DNA of 64,000 nt from Emydura subglobosa (Eukaryota > Chordata > Testudines > Chelidae): contig ML679969.1 of NCBI GenBank assembly GCA_007922225.1, positions 19,796,932 to 19,860,931 on the forward strand. Direction: 5' to 3'. Shown here piece after piece: positions 11,040 to 22,409 of this stretch; position 1 is the stretch's first letter, and each line of letters starts with the position of its first letter. The notes under the pieces are model-generated. The model ran no database searches and was not told where the DNA came from. It saw only the letters and a list, made by a program, of their open reading frames with translations. Both the position numbers and the translations under genes were made by a program.

Positions 11040-12480
11040 GGATGGGATTGGGGAACATGACCCCCCACTAACGCCCAGCACAAGCACAAAGGCAAGTTCC
11101 TGCAGACTGTGACAGGATAGGCACTGTCCTGGGGCTTTGAAGGTGATATGATCCATGTGTAAGTGGGGAATGGTAGGGAATTTTCCTGACTTATGCACTA
11201 CCCTAGTGCTGTGGCTAGCAAAAGGATATGAGTCCCTGCTCCAATTCTCCTTATTCGGAGGCCAACCTGACCTCAAGGACCCCCCTTCCACTCTTCTAGT
11301 CCTTGTAACTGTGACAAGGCTGGGCCCAGGATTCCTGGGGGATTGACCCCCAATCTTGTTATGGTCACTTAGGACAGGGGCTGGGGTGTCCCCACTCTGG
11401 GTGCTCTCTCCACACTGGGTGCTCCCCTGACCCACTGAGCGATGCATATAGTTCAAAGCAATACAATTTATTAAACAGCAACTAAAAAGAAGGGTGGGGG
11501 GGATTGGAAAGGTTAAAGGAAACAAGTAACCCCACCCCGTGGGCCTTGGGACACCACACAGGATCTGTGGGGCGTGAGGGACGTTCACAGCCTGCTCCTC
11601 ACACATCCCAGGCCGCCTGTCCAGGCCCTCGCTATGCTGTAGAGATACCATGAGTCGGACACTTGCTCTGGCGGTGGCCACATGCATCCAAGCTCTCAGT
11701 TCAGGACCCTTCTTTCCAGCATCGGCCCCTCCCATCAGGGCTACGATCCCTCTCCCAGTCTGGCCTGCAGGGCCTCTTGGCTGGTGGTGTCTCCCTGCCC
11801 TGGGACCTCTGCCCGGGGTCCCTTTCACTCTTCCCAGCTGCTCAGCACACCCAGCTCGTATTACTTGTGGCATAGTGGGCGTCTGGGTCCATATCTCCCC
11901 ACTGTAGCTCAGCCCTGGTTCATTGGCGGCATGGCTGGTCTGTGCTGTTCTAGCTCCCTGCTGCTCTGCTACCAGCTCAGCTCAGCTCTCTGGACTGCTT
12001 CTCTGGCCCCTCTGGCTCTGGCTGCTGTTGCTCTGCCTCTGGCTTGGCTCTGCCCTATGGGCTGCTTTTCCCTCTGTCTGGCCCCGCTCTGCCTTAGGCA
12101 GCTCCAGCTCACCAGAGGACAGGACTCCAGCTCCTGACTCCCTCTTTTGCCGACCTGCCCTGTCAGTCGGGCTGACTTGTAGCATTGATGTCTCCCCATT
12201 GGCCCTAGGGACTGTCAGTTTCAGGGTCTTGCTTTCTCATCAGCCCTTCTCCTTTCTTCTGGGGCTGGGAGATGCCAACCAAAAACCCCACTGAGTTTCA
12301 ATGAGGGGCCAGCAGCTCCCTGACACATGCAGCTCCCTGACCTGGAGCCCTGCCCTTTGGCTACTCTTGTGGGCAGAGGGACCAGAAAGCAGTCAGATTT
12401 TCCCTGAACTGCTCTCAGCTCTGCTGGGCTGAGGCAAGACTCCTGTCTCTGCTGGGAATCAGCCACCATGCCTTCCTCCT
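11040..12480 (-). mobile_element. LTR-like block, minus strand
   Basis: Read on the minus strand, this block has a poly(A) signal at 11467-11472 ('tttatt' on the plus strand, within 'caatttattaaacagc') and ends near 11100 in 'ctgtcacagtctgcaggaac'. The higher-coordinate part is GC-rich and pyrimidine-rich, as in a U3 region. A 283-codon minus-strand frame inside it has no protein motif and is probably chance. It is best read as an ERV or gypsy LTR of uncertain class; only one copy is present, so the limits are inferred. Confidence 0.45.
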
Positions 12481-13017
12481 CCCTAAGCTGCTTTGTCCTC
12501 CCTCACACCATGCCACCACCTCCTACTTGAGCCACCATGCCCACCCCGTGTCACTGCCCATTTCCCCTCCATGTGCCACCATATTCTCATAATTAAAAAG
12601 GAAAACCATGGATTTGTGAATTCAGCTCTCCCAGTCCATTGGACAAGATGGCACTGCAGATATCACAGTCAGTGATGCTTTTGCTGACTTGGGGCCTTGA
12701 CACTAGTGGGTTCCTTGCAAGCTAACTGGGCAACTCTATATGCTCCGCAGGGTTGAGCTTTTAGTGTCTGTTTCCTTCCCCCTCACTGGCTGGTCACAAG
12801 ATTGAGTATAGGCCTCATGTCAATATTGTAGAGTTGTGTGGCTCAGAAGCAGTGATTCACCTCTGCTGCCACTTCTTGAGGACTAGGGCATGGCTTGGAT
12901 CTCTTGGTGAAGCAGTGTAGGATCCTCCTTGTGGATCCACTAAGCATCACCGAATGGGGTTTGGTTAGGTAATCTTTATGCAAAAGATGGTCCCTCCTAA
13001 CCTCTGCAAACATTGTA
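12481..13017. other. No recognised feature
   Basis: Nothing supported. 'cctaacctctgcaaacattg' just before 13018 resembles a CR1 tail in plus orientation but is too short to call. Confidence 0.3.
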
Positions 13018-13128
13018 GAATCATAGAATATTAGGGTAGGCAGAGACCTCAGTAGGTCATCTAGTCCAACCCTTGCTCAAAGCAGGACCAACGCCAACTA
13101 AATCACCCTAGCCAGGGCTTTATGAGGA
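13018..13128 (-). mobile_element. CR1 3' tail, minus strand
   Basis: 'gaatcatagaatattagggt' and 'ggtcatctagtccaaccctt' then 'gctcaaagcaggaccaacgc' are the complementary-strand 3' end of CR1. Only about 110 bases remain. Confidence 0.85.
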
Positions 13129-14139
13129 GGAGGAATCATGAGGAGTCTGGAAAAATCCCATTGGACTCAGTGATTGTATAAACACTGAATTCACTGAGAT
13201 GGTCATTCCAGCAAATCTGAAATCTCTGGCATCCAGACAGATTGAGGTCTTTGGGAAAGCTACCCAGAAGGATTCCCATCAGGAGGCTGGGGACAGATTG
13301 GCGAACAAGATAATATCACTATCCAACTTGCAAAATGTCCAGTTACTAAATCTATTAATAACTGAAAGCTCCATAGTTGGCCTAAAAGCATGAAGTAATT
13401 TTACCATTGTCTCCAAACACCCATTCAGACATACTGAGCAAACAAACCACATATAACTCACTTTAGCCTTCATTCTGATGGCAAGTTCAGTTCCTCTCTT
13501 TCTGATGCTGGCCGGATTCTTCCTTATATTTTTCACTGATGCTAATAGAACCTAAATAACAAACAGAACAGCATCTTAACAAAACTCAAATCTACCGGGG
13601 CTATTTTCACACTAAAACTTCACAATTTTTGTCAGTTGTTAACAAATCTACCTATGTGGAAGACATTTCTTACATGGCTCTGGGAGTTGCCATTTTGTTC
13701 TTTGTACCAGCTGGGTTTCAAGACAGCTGACCCATTACATGAGTTGGAGCAGGAGTCAGCAATGGGACTTGATGGCTGAGCATTCCCCTTCTTTGTTCCA
13801 GGTGGAGAAGGTGGACAACTGCAACTCACACAACTGCATTTAAATCTGCCCATAAATCTCCTGTTTCCTGCCTGAAGCCAGGGATATGCAGGCTCCATAA
13901 ATTAGATGTCAAGGGGGCCTTGAGCCATTATGTTGATAGGACAAACCCATTTGCTTGCTCCCCAGGTGATTGATAGTTTTGGGTGATAAATCTAAAGAGA
14001 CTCAACCTCAACCACACTTCTGCATGGCTGAGGTTCTGCACTGGCTCCTGGCTGTTGTCCCTGTCCTTTCTTCTATTCAAGTTTTGATTTTGTTGGTCTC
14101 TTTCACCTGCACTCATCCAGTATAATGAAGCTGCTTTTA
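13129..14139. other. No recognised feature
   Basis: About 1 kb without a supported feature. Short frames on both strands (such as 13199-13393 plus and 13898-13632 minus) overlap and lack domains. Confidence 0.3.
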
Positions 14140-14746
14140 GATTTTTCAATACTGGGCTGCATTAGCAGGAGCATTGCCAGCAGATTGAGGGAAGTGATTA
14201 TTCCCCTCTTTTCAGCTTTGGTGAGGCCTCATATGGAGTATTGTGCCCAGTTTTGGGCCCCCCACTACATAAAGGATGTGGACAAATTGGAAAGAGTCCA
14301 GTGGAGGGCAACGGGTTAGGGGGTTGGAGCACATGACTTATGAGGCAAGGCTAAGGGAACTAGGCTTGTTTAGTCTGCAGAAGAGAAGAGTGAGGGGGGA
14401 TTTGATAGCAGCCTTTAACTAACTGAAAGGAGGTTCCAGGGAGGATGGAGCTAGGCTGTTCTCAGTGGTAGTAGATGACAGAACTAGGAGCAATGGTCTC
14501 AAGTTTCAGTGGGGCAGGTCTAGGTTGGACATTAGGAAAAAAATTTCACTAGGAGGGTGGTGAAGCACTGGAATGGGTTACGTAGGGAAGTGCTGGAATC
14601 TCCATTCTTAGAGGTTTTTAAGGTGCAGCTTGAGAAAGCCCTGGCTGGGATGATTTAGCTGGGGTTGGTCCTGCTTTGAGCAAGGGGTTGGACTAGATGA
14701 CCTCCTGAGGTCCCTTTCAACCCTAACCTCCTATGATTTTATGAAT
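14140..14746 (+). pseudogene. CR1 LINE 3' portion
   Basis: A plus-strand CR1 fragment. Its start translates to [16 protein letters not shown], then [15 protein letters not shown] and KLERVQWRA (14140-14316), the standard C-terminal part of CR1 ORF2. After a frameshift come [13 protein letters not shown] and W-N-G-L-like segments, then the 3' UTR 'gggttggactagatgacctc' and the tail 'cctatgattttatgaatg'. The RT catalytic core is missing through 5' truncation. Confidence 0.9.
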
Positions 14747-15216
14747 GTATGCAGCTCGTTACAAATCATTCTCTATGCTGCCGGTTCCCAGTCTCACAGT
14801 CATTGGCCAAGAGGTTTTGGAGCAAGAGAAACTCTATTTCCTGGGAATTGGAATAATAGACAGTATCAGAAAATGCAGCAGGATGGCAAACTTGGATGAG
14901 CCAGGCAATTGCAGGGCCAGTGCTCTTCCAAGTAAACTTTGCAAAGGAATTCACCTTTTAAAGTGTGCCTGAGAAGGGAGAGCTTTCACTGATGACTGGC
15001 AGAAGAATGCCATTGGAGAGCACAGCAAATGCAGGCATGCAGAGGTGCTAGGGATAGCAGGGGCTAAAGAATCTATCCATAGCTGACCATTCCACATTCA
15101 CATACCTTGTACACATGACTGTGGCTTACACCTGGCCCAATGGGGGGACAATGGGGAGGTTCTGCCCACTCCTACAGTTGCAGTGAGGGCAGGGGATTTG
15201 CTCACACAGCGTCAGA
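14747..15216. other. No recognised feature
   Basis: Nothing supported between two CR1 copies of opposite orientation. Confidence 0.3.
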
Positions 15217-15992
15217 CATAGAATCAGAGATGGCAAGGCCAGAAGGGCTCATTCTGACCATCTTGTCTGACCTTCTGCAGAGCCCAAGCCAGAGGACCTC
15301 ACCCAGGTAGTCCTGCTTCCAGGCCAGAGCTTTGGGATGAACTACAGAGGATATTTTATAGAAACAAATGGCCAATCTTGCTTTAAAGACTCCACCATGG
15401 CACTAGGTCAATTGTCCCAGTGGTTAATTCTTCTTACTGTGAAAAATGTGTGCCTTATTTCCAGACTTAATTCTTCTAGCTTCAGCTGCCAGCCCCTGAA
15501 TCTCAGTCTGCCTTTGTCTGCTGGATTAAAGAGATTGCTGCTGTCAAATCTTCTCCCATGTTGCTACTTACAGACTGTGATCAAGGCACCTCTCAACTTT
15601 TGTTTGGATAAACTAAATAGAAGCTCAAGCTTCTTCTCTTGCTGTAAGGTAGATGTTCCAGTCCTGAAATCATTCTTGTCTCTCTTTCCTGAACCCTTGC
15701 CATTTTTCAGCACCCTTTCTGAACTGCAGATACTAACCAGACACAGCGTGTGGTAATGGTCTGACTGGTGCCATAAAGAGAGATATTACCATCTCCCTCC
15801 AGCTACTTGATATTCCCCTGCTCATCCATCCAAGGACAGCAATAGCCCTCTTTCCATAGCATCACACCAGGATGCTCCTGTTCAGGTTTCACCATGTCTC
15901 CAAAGTCTTTTTCAGTTGATTGCTTCCCCCGTATACATGAAGAGGATATGTGCACAGGCTCTAATCTCATTACACTGGGGATGTGGAACACT
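15217..15992 (-). pseudogene. CR1 LINE, divergent subfamily, minus strand
   Basis: It begins with 'catagaatcagagatggcaa' and 'ccagaagggctcattctgac', the complementary 3' end of an older CR1 subfamily, and continues to about 15990 ('ccaaagtctttttcagttga'). Reading frames are destroyed: a plus-strand frame at 15337-15756 is a shadow, and the minus frame has many stops. It is older than the CR1s at 47.03 and 52.5 kb. Confidence 0.7.
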
Positions 15993-16089
15993 GGGGATGG
16001 GGAAAAAATCCCTGGTAAAGGGAAATTATCATGATTATGGCGCTTGGAATTGGAGAGGGCAATATTTCTAAGCATAAGCAAGAGATCCC

Positions 16090-16652
16090 TAAACTGCTGA
16101 GCCTGGGTTTGCCCAAAAGGACATATAGAGCTTGCATATTACAGCAACGTCTATTTCCTTTTAAAACCTAAGACTGTAACTCATTTGTATGTGAATGTTA
16201 ACCTGCTTTAACCTTGTAAATAACTCACTTATTTCTTGTTTCTAGTTAATAAATCTTTAGTTCATTTATTACAAGATTGACTACAAGCATTGTCCTTGGT
16301 GAGAAATTTAAGATACAATGGACCAAGATAAATGACTGGGCCTTTGGGACTGGGAGTAATCTGAATATTGTTGTGATTTGTGGTGCAAGGGACCTTCTTT
16401 TACAAAGGCAATCTTGCCTAGGTGGCAAGATAGACCAGAGTGCCTAAGGGGACTGTCTGTGTCTCTATGTTAAGGATGTTATAGTGCCTGAGGAGATCAT
16501 CATGCTTGTTACTTGGTTGGTGAGATATAGTTATAGATCACATAACTAGTGTGCTTTGGGGCTTTGTGCTCTGTTCCTTGACAGTCTGTTCTGAGGTTGG
16601 CACTCACACTCGTGAGCCATTCTAGGCAGCTTGCCACCCAGTCCCCAAGTTT
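16090..16652 (+). mobile_element. ERV-type LTR, partial, same family as 8.35-9.33 kb
   Basis: It contains AATAAA at 16248-16253 ('tctagttaataaatctttag'), then 'gcctaggtggcaagatagac', 'ggggactgtctgtgtctcta' and 'cgtgagccattctaggcagc', in the same order as the 8.35 kb copy. The U3 part is missing. It is truncated or very diverged at the 5' side. Confidence 0.6.
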
Positions 16653-16654
16653 GC

Positions 16655-16990
16655 CAGAGACATTTCTCTACAGTGTCCAGTCTCACTCATTGGACATTCA
16701 CAAACATTATTAAGTTTGCTGCCTCCAAAGAGACAATACACACTAGCCTGTTGTTTTAACAGCACTGAGATGGGTTATAGTAAAACTCAGAATAAGGTTA
16801 TTAATAAAGAGCATTGATTTAAGTGATACTAAGCAAGAGAAAAGAGATAAACAAAACAAAATAAAACACACTTTCTAGTGTCCAAGACTTAACTTTAATA
16901 AGCTACAATTTGCCTAAACAGCTTTCTCACTTCATCAAGTTATCAGCATCTCCAGCTCTTCTGGCAAAAGGATCCAATATTCACAGATTC
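16655..16990 (-). mobile_element. LTR fragment, third family, minus strand
   Basis: 'tttgctgcctccaaagagac', 'cagcactgagatgggttata' and the reverse poly(A) signal within 'ggttattaataaagagc' recur at 44.995-45.15 kb as 'ttcactgcctccaaagggag', 'cagcactgagatggttttta' and 'gtgtttattaac'. Two copies with conserved order indicate a repeat family, read here as an LTR on the minus strand. Confidence 0.45.
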
Positions 16991-16994
16991 AGAG

Positions 16995-17522
16995 GTTTCT
17001 GTCCTTTTTCTTCCACGCGACTCCACCGCGTCCCAGCGCAGGGCCCTGTCTGGGGGCGGGGGTGTGTGTGTGGGGGGGGAAGATGGCCCTCACCCAGACC
17101 AATGGGGATCCTGCCTCAACACACTGACCTGCCACAGGTGGGAGGTACCATTCACCCTGTTCTCCTGGGCCATATCCTACCATTTCCCCTGACACAGTAG
17201 TCTGGGACTTGTCTGGTTCTCAGGATCCCTAGCATCGGCGTCTCGCTGGGTGCGGGCATCCAGACCATCGACGGTGTCCCACAGATCTTGGTTTGGCTGT
17301 CTGGAGTCTCCGATTCCTCCAACTCAGGGCTAAAGGGGCTTGTGACTGAGAGCTCCTGCCAGGAGTCCTTCCTCCTTGGCAGTCTTCCCTGAATGAGATA
17401 AGCTACTCCCTTTTTTCCTTGGGCAACAGCTGGAGCGTGCCCAGCAGAGTCTGGGAGGGCGGGACTTCCGCTACCCACAGGGTATGGTTAACTCTTTCAC
17501 TGCGGGGTAAGCCCACCCCATC
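16995..17522 (-). mobile_element. LTR-like family A copy, minus strand
   Basis: On the minus strand it begins 'ggggtgggcttaccccgcag' then 'aaagagttaacc' (17520-17480), and ends with 'gggccctgcgctgggacgcg' and 'gtggagtcgcgtgg' (about 17050-17014). Both parts recur in order at 34.81-35.26 kb; the second recurs at 43.09 kb. The family starts with TG in its best copy and carries a TATA box in two copies, which suggests an LTR. The class is uncertain. Confidence 0.5.
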
Positions 17523-18326
17523 AGACAGCCCAACATGCTGTTAGTCTTCTTGGTAATAAGGGCACACTGTTGATGCATATCCAGCTTCTTGTCCATCGTA
17601 ACCCCCAGGTCCTTTTCTGCCAAACTGCTGCCTAGCCAGTCAGTCCCCAGCCTGTAGCAGTACATGGGATTGTTTTGTCCTAAGTGCAGGACTCTGCACT
17701 TATGCTTGTTGAATCTCACCAGATTTCTTTTGGCCCAATCCTCTAGTTTGTCTAAGTCACTCTGTATCCTATCCCTGCCCTCCAGCGACTCTATCACTCC
17801 CCCACAGGTTAGTGTCATCTGCAAACTTGGTGAGGGTGCAATCCACACCATTTTCCAGATCATTAATATAGATGTTAAAGAAAACCGGCCCCAGCACTGA
17901 CTCCCGAGCACTCCGCTTGTTACCAGCTGCCAACTAGACATTGACCCCGATGATCTAGCCAGCTTTCTATCCATCTTATAGTCCATTAATCCAACCCATA
18001 ATTCTTTAACTTGCTGATAAAAATACTGTGGGAGAGCATATCGAAAGCTTTGCTAAAGTCAAAGTATATCACGTCCACTACTTTCCCCATCTCCACAGAG
18101 CCAGTCATTGCATCATAGAAGGCAGTCAGGTTGGTCAAACATGACTTGCCCTTGCCCATGCTGACTGTTCCTGATCACCTTCCTCTCTTCCAAGTGCCTC
18201 AAAATGGATTTCTTGTGGACCTACTCCATGATTTTTCTGGGGACTGAGATGAGCTGACTGGTCTATAGTTCCCCAGATCCACCTCCTTCCCTTTTTTGAA
18301 GATGGGCACTATATTTGCACTAAATG
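17523..18326 (-). pseudogene. CR1 LINE RT portion, minus strand
   Basis: A minus-strand CR1 copy lacking its own 3' end: it starts inside ORF2 at 'cagcccaacatgctgttagt'. Peptides include [43 protein letters not shown] and [12 protein letters not shown] (17900-17540). Higher up, the family's motifs for palm entry ([12 protein letters not shown], about 18060) are stop-interrupted. The end near 18320 is 'ccttcccttttttgaagatg', a common CR1 internal position. The missing 3' end probably reflects insertion or deletion next to family A. Confidence 0.8.
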
Positions 18327-18364
18327 GGCACTAAATCCACATTCCTTTGTCTAAAGCAGGCTTG

Positions 18365-18590
18365 TTTATCAAGTCTCCGCCCAAAACATACTTTAGGAAC
18401 ATATTTCCAGCACCCATACAGAACTCTTTACACACTACCTTTACAGACGTCATGTAACAATATTAATGAGCCGCGTTTCACCAGTTTTTATGTGATTCCT
18501 TATTCAATACACTTTCATAGTTCAATAATATTGTATACAATCAGTTGATTTAATTGCTTATTCTTTTGTTTGTTGTACCCCCTCTGTTCT
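18365..18590. repeat. Possible LTR remnant
   Basis: 'aacatactttaggaacatat' and the following 'ccagcacccatacagaactc' resemble a turtle ERV LTR seen in other assemblies, from memory only. No second copy is in the window. Confidence 0.25.
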
Positions 18591-18599
18591 CCCTATAAT

Positions 18600-18895
18600 G
18601 TCTGGACCTCATTGTCCTATTGTCCCCATCCTGTATGTGTGACCTATGTTTTTTGTTCCTACATATAGGACATTGCATTTGACTGTATGTTGTTTGAATA
18701 AGCCTCGCTTACCAAGAGATCCAGACTGCTCTGCATGATTGACATGTCCTTATGTTTATTTATTTAACACTCCACCAACTTTTGTATCACCTGAAGACTG
18801 TACCAGCAATAGTTTTGTCTTCTTCCCAATCACTGTTAAAGATTCCACATCACTGAACAGCATTTGCCCAGCACAGATCCCTGCAGTTCCCAATG
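18600..18895 (-). pseudogene. CR1 LINE RT fragment, old, minus strand
   Basis: 'gtttgaataagcctcgctta' followed by 'ccaagagatccagactgctc' and 'tgtatcacctgaagactgta' corresponds to the complementary strand of the CR1 region that encodes the segment around the RT FADD box (compare 45.77-45.95 kb). No frame survives. Confidence 0.6.
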
Positions 18896-19059
18896 ACTTT
18901 TTGAGATCGATCAGTAGGGTACAGGGAAGCTATCTGGTTTATTAAGACCTGCCCCTGGTAAGAGCAAGCCAGGTTCCTGTTCCCTCCCTCCCAAGTCCTA
19001 AGGATTTCCGCCTTGCACTCACATGTCCTTCGGTTGAGCCCACTGCTCATTTCTCATCT

Positions 19060-19440
19060 GCACATTAGGCTTCAGAAATCAAATTAATTTGAAGAGGGTG
19101 TAAAAATCCACTGAGAATTCCATTCTCTGTAGCACAATGAAGATAAACTCTCTTAGTTTCCACTATGATCTTACAACAACTTGTCAGTGACAAAACAGTC
19201 CCAAATCCCCCTCATTTATCAAATGGCCAATCCTGTTAACAGCTTAAGAGACATAATTACCTGCAGTCTCTTATGCTATTCTTTTTATTCCCATACTTCC
19301 CCTTTCCCTGGCAGCATTCCAGAGGGTGAGCTAAGATTTAAAGCACAGCTGCAGCCATTGAATGATTCGGGTGCTTTAAATACAATTTCTCTAATTATCA
19401 GTGCAATAATCATGGAACTGTAGCCTTCCCAGTTGTAACA
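19060..19440. other. Non-repeat stretch with TAAT-type words
   Basis: No repeat family or gene is recognised. It contains 'tcaaattaatttgaag', 'gacataattacctgcag' and 'ctctaattatcagtgcaata'. Candidate conserved non-coding DNA, by composition only. Confidence 0.3.
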
Positions 19441-19854
19441 GCCAGAATCATGTCTTCTTTGTCCGTGGGGTGGAGAAGGGCTCCAGGGCATATAGCCAAA
19501 GGCAGAACGCTCATTTTACCAGCTGTGTCTAGATTCTCAGGCTACATGTTATGTCCTGTTTCATCCATGTAAAAAGAAGACCACACATTTCAATCAGGAT
19601 TGCTTTCTTTATTATCTGCCCGCAGAGAGGATATAGCATTGCAGACACGTTGGCAGTGGAACTGCCAGCAATGAGGCTGTAAGTGGCTAGGCATTCTCAC
19701 AAAATAGCACCAGGAGATGTTTGTTGATACACCATATGCTGGAAACTGATTATTTATCTGTCTCAAGGTGGGTGAGATTCTTCATTTTAAAAGTAATCAC
19801 AGAAAATGGCCTAAAATTCTGAGAAGCTTTTGAGCAGTTCTCTGACTTGTGTTA

Positions 19855-19905
19855 TACACAGATCACAATGGTCCCTTCTGGTCTTGGAATCTATGAATCC
19901 ACTAA
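19855..19905 (+). mobile_element. CR1 3' tail, short
   Basis: 'cagatcacaatggtcccttc' then 'tggtcttggaatctatgaat' is the terminal 50 bases of the CR1 subfamily also found at 33.69 kb. Confidence 0.75.
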
Positions 19906-20039
19906 GGATGGATGCTGGTCATGGTCCGGGGCCCTTGGGATGCAGGCCGGACGTAGGCTAGAGGTCTTTCTTAGTTTAAAGTTGAAGTTCAACCAGTGTC
20001 ATTGGAGTTGCAGTTACACAACTGTATGAGTCAGCATAG

Positions 20040-20410
20040 CCTGAATCTAGTGTTCCTTCTGCTGTGCCTGCATACAACAGCACAGACAGAATGCTGTCTC
20101 ACCATACTGCTAACAATGATTTCACTCACAAAGATGATGCGTCAACATATGCACAAAACATGGAGTCTACCTCTGTCTGATAGCAGAATCTGTTATCATT
20201 GTGGATTGCCTAAACATTCACAGGGGAAATGTGGGGAGAGGGTTCTAAGTGTCTGTATTGTAAGAAAGTGGGACACTGTGCTAGAGTTTTCAGAAAGAAA
20301 GCAGATAATGAAAAAAAATTGGACACAAATTCTCAACATAAGAAGAGAGTGTGAGCACTGGGAATGATAACACTGACTCAGAGGCAGATCTGTCAGAGAT
20401 CAGAAGTTAG
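20040..20410 (+). pseudogene. Ty3/gypsy gag relic with two zinc knuckles
   Basis: The plus strand at 20185-20235 encodes ICYHCGLPKHSQGKC, a perfect CX2CX4HX4C zinc knuckle of a retrotransposon nucleocapsid. After a one-frame shift, 20250-20300 encodes CLYCKKVGHCARV, a second knuckle with its last cysteine lost. Paired knuckles of this kind package retrotransposon RNA. The frame closes soon after, so the gag is dead. RT, RNase H and integrase relics of a gypsy element follow on the same strand at 21.85-22.40 and 24.60-25.07 kb and probably belong to it. Confidence 0.75.
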
Positions 20411-20574
20411 AGACTGTGACTGATAATGAACAAAAGCTGGAAATGGTCATTTATCTGGGAAGGGAAAGAAACTTTGCTGTTTTATGAGAAGTGTCTTTAA
20501 AAAGGAAAAGAAAACAGTAAAGTTATTAGCCAGAACGAAACAATTTTTTGCCTATGCTCAGACAAGAGCAGTTC

Positions 20575-20622
20575 ATTGTGTCATCATTGTCGTTATCATC
20601 ATCATCCTCGTCCTCGTCATGA
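20575..20622 (+). repeat. ATC/CTC trinucleotide microsatellite
   Basis: 'cattgtcgttatcatcatca' followed by 'tcctcgtcctcgtcatga' is an imperfect trinucleotide tract. It lies beside the 3' part of the minus-strand LINE fragment. Confidence 0.7.
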
Positions 20623-20639
20623 CACATCCCAAAGGGACA

Positions 20640-21145
20640 TAGCTTCCGTGCATATCAAGCACCACCTGGATGGATTCTGAAGACTTCTGGATGTTCCTTC
20701 AATATCAAGCACCATCTGGATCGATTATGGCTGGATGTTCAGTCTATGTCCATCACTGGTGATTGCATCATGCCACCAAAGCTTTTGGCCACCAGCCATG
20801 CAGCTGCATTCTTGGTAAATGTGCTCTGTAATTTGTTTGTCTTCTATCCTAAGAACATTAAGAAAACTGCCAAACCTGAACCAGTGCTGGGCTCGACTAT
20901 GAACATCCTCATTGCTTATCTTGTCCTGCCTCTTAATATGGAGCAACTGATGAAGATGACAAGAATTGCAAATGTCAATCCATCATGCTTCAGCCTTCCT
21001 CAGTGCCAGTGCCTCACTCCCATACAGCAGAGTTGGTATAAACATGGCTTCGCAGCTTCATGGTAAGTTTGATGTCAGGATTTCTCCACAGCGGCCACGG
21101 AAGGGCCCAAAACATGGCAGCAGCAGCTGCTGCTATATGAGCATC
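20640..21145 (-). pseudogene. LINE RT C-terminal relic (RTE/jockey-like)
   Basis: On the minus strand, TLLYGSEALALRKAEA (about 21040-20990) then HIKRQDKISNEDVHSR (20945-20895) match the post-RT segment of many LINE ORF2 proteins (T-x-L-Y-G-x-E-x-W, then I-x-x-x-D-K-x-x-N-x-x-V). Further on, LRIEDKQIT and GGQKLWWHD follow the typical order R-M-x-D-x-R-I-P ... G-x-x-x-R-x-x-D. It sits between the gag and RT relics of the plus-strand gypsy element and so is likely a later insertion. The exact clade is uncertain. Confidence 0.55.
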
Positions 21146-21840
21146 CACCACTTTTGAGCATCCTTCAACACCATCTATGATGCTTCCCGACTATTTATCA
21201 CCTGCTCACAGTCCCGTCTAGACAGACTGATCTGGTTGTAAATTAGAGTTGGTGGCTGCTTGTTCATTGAGTGGGGTGTTTCAAACCACAGATTAGTTAG
21301 GAAAACATAATGTGTGGGGTGGCAAAGAGGGTGTTGCAGGGGATGTCAAAAACCTATCAGGTTGGAAAGCCAGCTTTGACTAACACATGTTTCCAGGAGA
21401 GAGGGTGAATCAGATAGTGAATTCTAGAGGACAGTTTGTGTAGACTTATCCAGGAAGATGCCTCTTTATTCAAAGATCTTGGATAGGGTAAAGGATTATT
21501 GTCACAAGGCAGCAGTAGATGACAAAGTCATACCAGTAATGATGTATTCCATGTGTCAAGAGAGAAACTGTGAGCCAGGAGTTGGTGGATGCTAGATAAT
21601 GGAATAATCAAGGCAGTGCAGGAAGGGACAGGATGGGAATCAAAAAAAGGAGACTGAAGAATGGGATTCTGAACAGAGCAAAGAAGTAAATACAACTGCG
21701 GTACAAGACTGCCACTCTGTCCCTCCAACTGACAATGTTCTCCAGGCACCTCAGAGCTCAGAAGTTTCTGCTAGACTTGATGCTGGGAAAATTTTCTAGC
21801 AATTGGCATTATACCCTGAATCTAGGAGTTTGATAACTTT
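21146..21840. other. Probable eroded gypsy interior, unreadable
   Basis: No family motif can be read here. By position it should correspond to protease and early RT of the plus-strand gypsy element, but stops and indels hide any signal. Confidence 0.3.
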
Positions 21841-21844
21841 GACT

Positions 21845-22405
21845 TCCCATGGCTATTATAGAGATTGGAAAGTTCTTTTTGAACCTTCCAGTGCTTTTGA
21901 ACCTTATCAAAAAGGCACTGTCATTAGTTGGAGCTCTCTGGTACATGGATAATGTTGTTTCTTTGCTGACAATTAGGAACAACCAGATGATAGATCAAGA
22001 AAAGCTTGTGGTCAATTTTGAGGAACGGGACTGAAGCTCAGTAGAAATGCCCATTGTGTTAATGAAATACAAACATTATGAAATTAGTAACAGTAGATAG
22101 TATTCAATTCCCTTAAAGAAAATGGAAGCTGAAGAACAGGAAATGTAGCACAGCTGCATTCCTCTATGGGAACATGTGGTTTTCTTATGAAGTTTATTCC
22201 AAACTATGCAAACTTTTCAAAACTCCGCCAATGACTGATGAGAAATGTTGTGTGTGGGATTGGAAAATAAATGACTTTCCAGCAATGAAAAACTGCTCTA
22301 ATGAAAGAACCATGAAACTAGATGCACCAAACTGACTATAACGCATCCTAGTCCCATTGGCTTGGCAGTGGTGCTTTTCCAAAAGCAAAAAGATGCTTCA
22401 AACAA
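21845..22405 (+). pseudogene. Ty3/gypsy RT and RNase H relic
   Basis: Plus strand, three frames. SAFEPYQKGT (about 21890) resembles the S-A-P-x-x-F-Q-x motif before the RT active site. YMDNVVSLL (21941-21967) stands where the YxDD box is expected. GLKLSRNAHC (about 22030) matches the segment after it. MKFIPNYANFSKLR (22180-22230) matches the F-I-P-N-F/Y-A-x-x-x-x-P-L connection to RNase H. SPIGLAVVLFQKQKDA (about 22349-22395) matches the D-A-S-x-x-G-x-G-A-V-L-x-Q start of RNase H. The element order gag-RT-RNase H-integrase is the standard Ty3 order. Confidence 0.65.
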
Positions 22406-22409
22406 CCTG

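Noticed and set aside
11022..11873. 283-codon minus-strand frame
   Set aside because: Lies inside an LTR-like block with a poly(A) signal; no domain or motif; P- and G-rich composition suggests chance.
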